Shown here one piece after another: positions 6,601-11,497 of a stretch of DNA of 11,497 bases (position 1 is its first letter; each line of letters opens with the position of its first letter). The DNA is taken from assembly GCA_024225895.1 (NCBI GenBank), contig JAAEMC010000924.1:1-11497 (forward strand). Direction: 5' to 3'. Position numbers and translations under genes: made by a program. The notes under the pieces were generated by a model that worked only from the letters and a program-made list of their open reading frames with translations, made no database searches and was not told the DNA's origin. The stretch is from Desulfobacteraceae bacterium. GTDB taxonomy: Bacteria > Desulfobacterota > Desulfobacteria > Desulfobacterales > Desulfobacteraceae.

Positions 6601-7983
6601 ATGGCAAAGATATTGGTAATTGATGATGATCAAGGTATTTGCCGGTTTTTTAAAAATATTTTGGAAAATATGGATCATGCCGTTACCTTGTCGCATTCTT
6701 TGGACCAGGGTCTTGCGATCTCTAAAAGTAAAGGTTTTGATCTGGTTATACTTGATTTGGATTTGCCTGATGGAAACGGGCTGACAATATTGCCTGCATT
6801 ATTGAAATCTCCCACAAATCCTGAAGTCATTATTATTACGGGAACCGGAGATGCAAGGGGCGCAGAGCTGGCTTTTAAATATGGTGCCTGGGATTATGTC
6901 CAAAAGCCCTGCAGGTTTAGTGAAGTCTCACTGCCTATAATGCGGGCACTTCAGTACCGTGGGGAAAAAAGGGCCGGTGTACTGCCTGTGGCACTGGTTC
7001 GATCAAACATCATCGGAGAATCAGATGCCATTCAGCGGTGCCTTGTGAATATTGCAAAGGCATCTTCAACCGATGCCAATGTGCTGGTTACAGGTGAAAC
7101 CGGGACCGGCAAGGAGTTGTTCGCAAAAGCCATACATGAAAATAGTAAAAGATCACAAAAAAATTTCATTGCCGTTGACTGCGGTGCATTACCTGATACT
7201 CTTGTCGAGAGTATTTTATTCGGTCATGAAAAAGGCGCCTTTTCCGGTGCATTGAAAAAAAGAGTTGGCTTGATTCAACAGGCACAGGGCGGCACTCTGA
7301 TGCTTGATGAGATCGGTGATCTTTCTTTGGATGTGCAAAAAGCCTTTTTAAGAACCCTCCAGGAACGGACGATTCGCCCCATAGGAAGTAATGAGGAAAT
7401 CCCGGTAGATTTCAGATTGGTGGCGGCAACCAACCGGAATCTTCATAAAATGGTGGAAGAGTATAGCTTCAGGCAGGATCTTTTATATCGAATCTGTGCT
7501 ATTGAAATAAAACTGCCGCTCCTAAAGGACCGGGAACATGATATTGAAGAGATTACTATTAAAAAAATCCATCAGTTGTGTCGGCGATATGAAATGGAAA
7601 CCAAAGGGATTTCCCAGGAATTTTTTAATATTTTAAAAGTACAGAACTGGCCCGGTAATGTGAGGGAATTAATCAATGTCCTTGAATATGCTTTAGCTGC
7701 CGCAGGGCTGGATCCTACCTTGTTCCCCAAGCATTTGCCGCCAGAATACCGGCTTGTAGATTTGGATTTTAGCCCTGCCAAAACAGAACCTTTAAAAAAC
7801 AATCAGGCCCGGAATCTGCCATTCCTAAATGTATATCGTGATACTGCTGAAAAAAAGTATCTAACCCTGTTGCTGAAACAAACAGAAAATGACAGAAAAA
7901 AGGCCTGTAAAGTTTCCGGGATCTCACAGTCCCGCTTATACCAGCTTTTAAAAAAGCATGATTTACCCGGTTTTAGTCATTAA
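6601..7983 (+). CDS. Sigma-54-dependent response regulator, NtrC family
   Basis: A 460-aa transcription activator. The receiver domain (1-120) has the acidic pair D8/D9, phospho-acceptor D52 in LDLDLPDGNG, T80 and K102. The AAA+ domain (about 138-365) has Walker A GETGTGKE (165-172), the sigma-54 contact loop as GAFSGA (212-217, with Ser for the usual Thr), Walker B GGTLMLDEIGD (230-240), sensor I ATNRN and candidate arginine fingers R291 and R297. A Fis-type HTH closes the protein (about 431-453, ending SRLYQLLKKH). AGGT lies 6 nt before the ATG. It is divergent from the pseudo-receiver/chemoreceptor pair and very probably regulates it through the palindromes at 6314-6352. The cognate kinase may be the orphan kinase at 146-1654, which is unproven. 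The family is certain; the regulon is inferred. Confidence 0.96.
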   Translation: MAKILVIDDDQGICRFFKNILENMDHAVTLSHSLDQGLAISKSKGFDLVILDLDLPDGNGLTILPALLKSPTNPEVIIITGTGDARGAELAFKYGAWDYVQKPCRFSEVSLPIMRALQYRGEKRAGVLPVALVRSNIIGESDAIQRCLVNIAKASSTDANVLVTGETGTGKELFAKAIHENSKRSQKNFIAVDCGALPDTLVESILFGHEKGAFSGALKKRVGLIQQAQGGTLMLDEIGDLSLDVQKAFLRTLQERTIRPIGSNEEIPVDFRLVAATNRNLHKMVEEYSFRQDLLYRICAIEIKLPLLKDREHDIEEITIKKIHQLCRRYEMETKGISQEFFNILKVQNWPGNVRELINVLEYALAAAGLDPTLFPKHLPPEYRLVDLDFSPAKTEPLKNNQARNLPFLNVYRDTAEKKYLTLLLKQTENDRKKACKVSGISQSRLYQLLKKHDLPGFSH

Positions 7984-8095
7984 GGAATCGTTACAAAATA
8001 ACTTGATCTAAATTGTTTCCAAAATCCCTTAAAAGACTGGGTATTTTGAAAACAAAAGTTCAAGTAATTTTGGATCCGATCCTAAGGTGATAAAA

Positions 8096-8140
8096 GAATC
8101 ACTTAAAAGCAAATCGATTTAGAATCAGTCGATATATATC
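8096..8140 (-). repeat. Right copy of long inverted repeat pair
   Basis: Reverse complement of 50-94, identical over 8096-8120 (25 bp) and imperfect beyond, with weaker similarity to about 8190. The identity stops sharply at 8096: the sequence inside the bracket is unrelated to that at the left copy. It lies 113 bp after the activator stop codon. Confidence 0.7.
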
Positions 8141-8255
8141 TGTAGCAGCCTGATTTCATAAATGGCCTGGCCCGCACTTATAACCATTTCTCGACCCAGA
8201 TTAATTGATTCTATAAACTCAGAAAACCGACCCTCAAAAATCAAAGCAATTCAGC

Positions 8256-8279
8256 AAAAATCGAAGATCGATGTTTTTT
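8256..8279 (+). terminator. Terminator-like hairpin with T run
   Basis: AAAAATCGA-aga-TCGAT-g-TTTTT forms a weak AT-rich stem with one bulged G and a run of six T. It is 270 bp beyond the activator gene, so it would end a long 3' leader or some unannotated RNA. Weak by stability. Confidence 0.3.
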
Positions 8280-8718
8280 AATTTTCAGGTGTTTTTCAAC
8301 TGTTATTGAAAAGTGTTATTTGAGTGTAACCAAGGACAACAAGATCAGAATCCGGATATTGAAAATAGCCTGGTCTGGTAATTTTTAATTATGTAAACTT
8401 TTGTCCAAAAGAACCTAAAAATTTGAATTCATATTCAACGATATAAAGTACCAATGTATCAAATTTAATGAAGGCTTGATTAACTTATCCATGTTCTCTT
8501 CTCATATAGTGGAATTCTTAAGAACCGAAGATAATCAGAATCTGTTTATCACCATTATTTGACTGTTATACTGTTAAGAAAAGAAACTTTTCATTAAACG
8601 GATGTTGCCATTTCAACATTTTATTGATAGCGATTGTGTTATTCGATCAGTTATTTTGTAATGATAAACAGAAAAAAACAGTAGAATTCATAATTAGCAA
8701 TAAATACAGGGGTTAATT

Positions 8719-9195
8719 ATGAATGGAAAAGAAATACCTATAGCAGCTCTTGAACGAAATAGGGCTTGGATCAAAACAGTTACAGATTCCTTGGGAAAGA
8801 GAAATGATTTAGAGCTTTTAAAATGTACAATGAGGGATACAGGTCGTAAAAGCGCATCTCAGCTTCTTGAAAAAACCATTGAACATTTCAAAAAAAAACA
8901 AAAAACAGTCGATGAACTTATTGAAGCTGTGAATAAGCGAAGGCGTGATATTTTAAAAGCTAAAACCTTTTTTGTTCATGAAGGAAGTAAAATACACTTC
9001 AAGTTGGAAAAGTGTAGTTGCGATTTGGTAGAGTCCGGTTTGGCTGAACCAAGTCCGAATTTTTGCCTTTGTTCAGCAGGTATGCTTGAAGGTCTCTTTA
9101 TGCCTTTTTGTGACGGATATGTGAAAACAGAGATTATTAAAGCAATCGGCTTAGGGGATAATTACTGTGAATTTATCGTTTATTTAAATGAATAG
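8719..9195 (+). CDS. 158-aa cysteine-containing protein, DUF6144/ATC-hydrolase-like
   Basis: The ATG at 8719 has AGGGG (8708-8712) 6 nt upstream, so the start is well supported. The N-terminal half (1-82) is charged and helical with a Lys-rich stretch (54-63). The C-terminal half has two close cysteine pairs, C99/C101 in KCSC and C116/C118 in FCLCSAG, plus C131 and C150, and ends in a GDNYCEFIVYL strand. The order CxC, PSPxFCxCSAG, then a conserved G-D-xC-F-I end recalls small proteins annotated as DUF6144 or L-2-amino-thiazoline-4-carboxylate hydrolase-like; this is recall by pattern and not certain. No signal peptide or membrane segment. The paired cysteines could bind metal or be redox-active. 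It stands alone, with non-coding DNA on both sides. Confidence 0.82.
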   Translation: MNGKEIPIAALERNRAWIKTVTDSLGKRNDLELLKCTMRDTGRKSASQLLEKTIEHFKKKQKTVDELIEAVNKRRRDILKAKTFFVHEGSKIHFKLEKCSCDLVESGLAEPSPNFCLCSAGMLEGLFMPFCDGYVKTEIIKAIGLGDNYCEFIVYLNE

Positions 9196-9227
9196 TGAGA
9201 ATTACCAATTATAGCTGCTAACAAATG

Positions 9228-9273
9228 AAGGATTAGTAACCGTGCCGAGGCACGAGGCTCGGTACTAATCCTT
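9228..9273. repeat. Long hairpin, AAGGATTAGTA arms
   Basis: AAGGATTAGTA (9228-9238) pairs exactly with TACTAATCCTT (9263-9273). CCG/CGG extends the stem past one bulged A, and the loop contains its own perfect GTGCC-GA-GGCAC palindrome (9242-9253). No T run follows, so it is a poor intrinsic terminator despite lying 33 bp after the 158-aa gene. It looks more like a REP/MITE-type structured element or a recombination site. Confidence 0.55.
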
Positions 9274-9512
9274 GGTATATCGGTTTTCAATTACCTTCTT
9301 TTGGCAAAAACGGAAATCGACAACTAAACGGCAGCATTAATGAAATAAAACGGATAACCGCAGGATTATATTCCCCAGAACAGATAAACGCCATGGAAAT
9401 GGCAATAAACCCCTGCATTTTTTCTTATCTGTCAACCGATAAAAACAGCTATTTAAATCCGTTTGAAGCAGTTGACCGTTATCTTAAAGGAAAAACACCC
9501 TGGTTAAAATAA
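9240..9512 (+). pseudogene. Decayed C-terminal coding fragment, unidentified
   Basis: One plus-strand frame is open from 9240 to the TAA at 9510-9512 and reads like real protein, for example RQLNGSINEIKRITAGLYSP and an end of FEAVDRYLKGKTPWLK. The only start codon in frame is ATG at 9393, which would give 39 aa and has no ribosome binding site. A stop at 9237-9239 and the hairpin lie directly upstream. I read it as the tail of a gene whose front was removed by the hairpin element or a deletion. I do not recognise the family. A genuine small protein of 39 aa is the alternative. Confidence 0.4.
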
Positions 9513-9562
9513 ATTTATCATTGAAAATTCGGATTGACACTCTAAATTTTCAATGATAAATT
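9512..9562. promoter_or_regulatory. 18-bp-arm palindrome before ATPase gene
   Basis: AATTTATCATTGAAAATT (9512-9529) is exactly inverted at 9545-9562, with a 15-bp spacer. The left arm overlaps the stop codon of the upstream fragment. The right arm ends 6 bp before the ATPase start codon. It could be an operator, a terminator-like cruciform or a recombination site. Confidence 0.65.
9534..9562 (+). promoter_or_regulatory. Promoter inside palindrome, possible leaderless start
   Basis: A perfect TTGACA (9534-9539) lies in the palindrome loop. With a 17-bp spacer the -10 would be TAAATT (9557-9562), four of six consensus bases. Transcription would then begin at about 9569, the A of the ATPase ATG. 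No Shine-Dalgarno sequence is present, which agrees with a leaderless mRNA. Confidence 0.4.
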
Positions 9563-9568
9563 ACCAAA

Positions 9569-10705
9569 ATGATTCAAAGACCATCACCTATAAATGCACT
9601 TGAAAAAGCACTGAACAGAACTCCTGTTGTGTCCCTTTTAGGACCGAGGCAATGCGGAAAAACAACATTGGCCAGGATATTTGAAAAAAAATTCAATGCC
9701 ACATTTTTTGATTTAGAATCATTCCAGGATCTTCAGCGTCTCCAAAATCCGGAATTGATCCTTGGGGCTCTTGAAGGTCTTGTGATTATAGATGAAATAC
9801 AAGAAAAACCAGAACTTTTCAAAACGTTACGTGTTTTGGTAGACAAACCAGACAGACGCAACAAATTCCTCATACTTGGTAGTGCTTCACCTCACATTAT
9901 AAAAAATGCATCAGAAACTTTAGCCGGACGAACTGAATTTATCGAGTTGTCGGGTTTCAATTTCATAGAAACGGATAAAAGCAATATTCAAGATCTCTGG
10001 ATACGCGGCGGGTTTCCCCTTTCATATCTTGCCGGTTCAACAGAAGAGAGTATCAGTTGGAGAGAGGCGTTCATTCGAACTTTTCTGGAAAGAGATATCC
10101 CGCAATTGGGATTTAAGATCACGGCTGCGGCGATGAGAAGGTTCTGGACCATGCTTGCCCACTATCATGGCCAGACACTGAATGCTTCAGAAATTGGTCG
10201 ATCTCTGGGGGTTACGGATAAAACTATCAGGACTTATCTGGATATTTTGACAGGAACTTTTATGATGCGGCAGTTGCAGCCATGGTATGAAAACTTAAGT
10301 AAAAGACAGGTAAAAGCACCCAAAATCTATTTCAGAGATTCAGGACTTTTACACCAGTTATTAACTGTTACTGATATGCACAATCTCCTGGGGCACCCCA
10401 AATTGGGTGCTTCCTGGGAAGGTTTTGCCATGGAACAGACGATACAGATGCTCAAGCCGGGTGAAGTATATTACTGGGCTACCTATAGCGGGGCCGAACT
10501 GGATTTGTTGTTTCTTAAGGGTGGTAAAAAATATGGTATAGAGTTTAAGTTTAATGAGGCCCCCAAACTTACAAAGTCCATGCGCATTGCCTGTGAAGAT
10601 CTGAAAATAGAACATCTTTGGATTGTATATCCAGGAGAACATGCCTATCCTGTAGAAAAAAATATTTCTGTTTTACCTTTAAGTTGTATCACTGATATTG
10701 CATGA
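9569..10705 (+). CDS. AAA_14/DUF4143 family ATPase with nuclease-like C-terminus
   Basis: A 378-aa cytosolic ATPase of the COG1373 type. Walker A is GPRQCGKTT (25-33), Walker B LVIIDEIQ (71-78), a sensor-like LILGSASP is at 101-108 and AGR at 119-121. A winged-helix-like segment with EIGRSLGVTDKTIRTYLDIL follows (208-227). The C-terminal DUF4143 region ends with GAELDLLF (308-315) and YGIEFKF (322-328), which match the D and ExK positions of a PD-(D/E)XK-like fold. Length is normal for the family. Members are often found in islands and near toxin or mobile genes; the precise function is not established. It begins 6 bp after a large palindrome and is followed by a group II intron fragment, so local transfer is likely. 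Confidence 0.93.
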   Translation: MIQRPSPINALEKALNRTPVVSLLGPRQCGKTTLARIFEKKFNATFFDLESFQDLQRLQNPELILGALEGLVIIDEIQEKPELFKTLRVLVDKPDRRNKFLILGSASPHIIKNASETLAGRTEFIELSGFNFIETDKSNIQDLWIRGGFPLSYLAGSTEESISWREAFIRTFLERDIPQLGFKITAAAMRRFWTMLAHYHGQTLNASEIGRSLGVTDKTIRTYLDILTGTFMMRQLQPWYENLSKRQVKAPKIYFRDSGLLHQLLTVTDMHNLLGHPKLGASWEGFAMEQTIQMLKPGEVYYWATYSGAELDLLFLKGGKKYGIEFKFNEAPKLTKSMRIACEDLKIEHLWIVYPGEHAYPVEKNISVLPLSCITDIA

Positions 10706-10727
10706 AAAAAACTCAACAATCAAAATG

Positions 10728-10745
10728 CACCGGATTTCACCGGTG
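10728..10745 (+). terminator. Hairpin after ATPase gene, next to intron end
   Basis: CACCGG (10728-10733) and CCGGTG (10740-10745) form a 6-bp GC-rich stem with a 6-nt loop, followed by ATTTT. It is a weak terminator for the ATPase gene. It ends 10 bp before the group II intron boundary; some group II introns insert just after terminator hairpins, so it may also be the insertion target. Confidence 0.45.
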
Positions 10746-10755
10746 ATTTTGCAAC

Positions 10756-10906
10756 GTGTGCGCCCGGCATGGCGCACTACTAAGGGGTGAAAGTCCCCCA
10801 CCTGCCCGTCAGGGGGAAGTGTTAGCGAAAGGCAAGGGCGTTGTCGTGAGGCAGGGTCTGAATGAAGCCCGTAGCAAAGCGCTGGTCCGACGAACAGAAA
10901 CTGCAG
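10756..10906 (+). mobile_element. Truncated group II intron, 5' part of domain I
   Basis: The segment opens with GTGTGCGCCCGGCATGGCGC, a canonical bacterial group II intron 5' end (GUGYG), and GTGCGCC/GGCGCAC form a perfect 7-bp stem. Then come GGGGTGAAAGTCCCC, the AGGGGGAAGTGTTAGC region, GGCAAGGGCG, GGTCTGAATGAAGCC and TGGTCCGACGAACAGAAAC, in the order known for domain I. Similarity stops at about 10906. No downstream intron domains and no reverse transcriptase or maturase gene follow in this window, so it is a dead 5' fragment. A 90-codon minus-strand ORF across it is a typical antisense artefact. Subclass not assigned. Confidence 0.85.
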
Positions 10907-10963
10907 AACATGACAACATGATCTTTTTTTGCATAATCCATTGGAACACACATGACCTTCTTT

Positions 10964-11092
10964 CTATCTCCTGCAGATTCGAAAAGGCTCACACACACTC
11001 ACGATATCTGTTTCATTAAACGTACCAATATATTTATCTGACAGCCCCTCCAAAACCAACGTCCCATAATCTTGCCTTATATAAACTCCCCA
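10964..11092 (-). pseudogene. Short minus-strand coding remnant, unidentified
   Basis: Forty-two codons ending at a stop at 10964-10966 read as plausible protein, with segments such as YIRQDYGTLVLEGLSDKY and GTFNETDIVSVCEPF. The frame stays open upstream into the IS-like repeats, where it loses protein character. There is no clear start. It may be the tail of a gene broken by insertions. Family not recognised. Confidence 0.25.
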
Positions 11093-11100
11093 TGTTTTAT

Positions 11101-11142
11101 AGTTGCACTTAATCTGGTCCCAGTTGCACTTAATGTGGGCCG
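11101..11142 (+). repeat. Two 21-bp direct repeats like IS21-family ends
   Basis: AGTTGCACTTAAT is repeated at 11101-11113 and 11122-11134, each followed by a TGG-CC stretch, a 21-bp period. Inverted partial copies occur at 11208-11216 (ATAAGTGCA) and 11243-11250 (ACAAGTGC). Multiple TGCACTT repeats near the ends are a habit of IS21-family elements as I recall them. No transposase gene is present, so at most this is a leftover end. Confidence 0.35.
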
Positions 11143-11325
11143 GGATTTTTGGATAGAGTCAATTGATTTGGTCTGAGAAAAGTGGATGATTCCGGGCCGG
11201 GAAGATTATAAGTGCAGGCCGCTACAGGTAACGGGCGTATTTACAAGTGCGCCTATACACTTGATATATTTAATTTAAAAGGAATATGTTTTTTAAGAGA
11301 TCTTTGCAGACAAATAGAAATAATC

Positions 11326-11355
11326 TTGACAATATCTTGGTACATTGGTAATAAT
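11326..11355 (+). promoter_or_regulatory. Promoter for MFS transporter gene, with operator-like repeats
   Basis: Perfect TTGACA (11326-11331), an 18-bp spacer and AATAAT (11350-11355). Within and after it, TTGGTA is directly repeated (11337-11342 and 11345-11350), and TTGGT (11345-11349) is inverted as ACCAA (11358-11362) across the -10 element. This arrangement suits control by a local repressor or activator, not identified here. Confidence 0.55.
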
Positions 11356-11389
11356 ACACCAAAGTAACTATTTAAGTTTGGAGATTTGA

Positions 11390-11497
11390 ATGAAAAACAT
11401 GGGAAAAGACTTTTTTCTATTATTGAGCGGACAATGGGTTTCACAGATTGGTGATAAGTTTCACATGATTGCCCTGTCTCTTTGGGTGTTGGATACC
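11390..11497 (+). CDS. MFS transporter, N-terminal fragment cut by window end
   Basis: The first 36 codons of a gene that continues beyond the window. GGAG (11380-11383) lies 6 nt before the ATG. The peptide has the FLLLSGQWVSQIGDKF opening followed by a hydrophobic helix, typical of the first membrane segment of MFS exporters of the drug/macrolide or enterobactin-exporter-like group (MFS_3 style). Substrate cannot be told from this part. It has its own promoter and follows mobile-element debris. Confidence 0.8.
   Translation, partial: MKNMGKDFFLLLSGQWVSQIGDKFHMIALSLWVLDT

Larger units (their letters stand above)
7984..8718. other. 735-bp AT-rich non-coding stretch
   Basis: I see no convincing gene on either strand. 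It holds the right copy of the long inverted repeat, an imperfect CAAAATCCC/GGGTATTTTG hairpin just after the activator gene (8020-8048) and a terminator-like hairpin at 8256-8279. A short direct repeat of ACTGTTA occurs at 8562-8576. The rest is AT-rich with stops in all frames. It may be decayed sequence or the upstream control region of the gene at 8719. Confidence 0.6.

Noticed and set aside
8562..8576. Direct repeat ACTGTTA twice at 8-bp period
   Set aside because: Only two short copies in AT-rich DNA and no promoter that it clearly controls.
9211..9300. Possible integron attC site (GCTAACAAATGAAGG next to a hairpin)
   Set aside because: No matching GTTRGC-type box on the other side of the hairpin and no cassette-like spacing, so the resemblance is limited to one short motif.
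10679..10951. 90-codon minus-strand ORF
   Set aside because: It is antisense to the group II intron fragment, whose structured RNA sequence often stays open by chance; no start signal or protein family.
1..11497. CRISPR array, tRNA or rRNA
   Set aside because: No regularly spaced repeats, cloverleaf with T-loop signature or rRNA-like stretch seen on either strand.

Overview
The window looks like chromosomal DNA from a motile, AT-rich, Gram-negative anaerobe, most likely a sulfate-reducing Desulfobacterota relative (Desulfobacter/Desulfobacula-like). This is inferred from protein style: a sigma-54 response regulator, a Desulfo-type chemoreceptor, a secreted EF-hand/DUF1566 protein and a DUF4143 ATPase. 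No marker gene fixes the taxon.

Left two thirds (about 50-8140): a signal-sensing block. A membrane histidine kinase (minus) has a periplasmic domain with an unusual Pro/His-rich stretch. It diverges from a secreted protein (plus) with four EF-hand calcium loops and two DUF1566/Lcl_C domains. That gene converges, across a hairpin at 3615-3644, on a chemoreceptor (minus) whose periplasmic region is an internal tandem duplication. Upstream of the receptor and in the same direction lies a small protein resembling a receiver domain without a phospho-acceptor. Divergent from it is an NtrC-type sigma-54 activator. The region between the last two holds two related 16-bp palindromes, and about 150 bp from them a near-consensus -24/-12 promoter reading into the small protein and chemoreceptor. 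This is the geometry of a sigma-54 enhancer/promoter pair, so the adjacent activator probably switches on the receptor operon. A diverged inverted repeat (25 bp perfect, about 45 bp imperfect) lies just outside the kinase at one end and just past the activator at the other, bracketing the whole block.

Middle (7984-9568): a 735-bp AT-rich stretch with no convincing gene, then a 158-aa cysteine-containing protein (DUF6144-like, uncertain), a strong hairpin and a decayed coding fragment.

Right end (9512-11497): a DUF4143-type AAA ATPase preceded by an 18-bp-arm palindrome and possibly read from a leaderless transcript. After it comes a patch of mobile-element debris: the 5' end of a group II intron cut off after about 150 bases with no reverse transcriptase, a short minus-strand coding remnant and 21-bp direct repeats like IS21-family ends. 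The window ends in the first 36 codons of an MFS transporter with its own promoter.

Best candidate for an undescribed system: the repeat-bracketed block of His/Pro-rich sensor kinase, secreted calcium-binding protein, duplicated-domain chemoreceptor, pseudo-receiver and sigma-54 activator. Each family is known. The combination, the regulatory wiring and a G9 tract that could make the secreted protein phase-variable are the parts worth following up.
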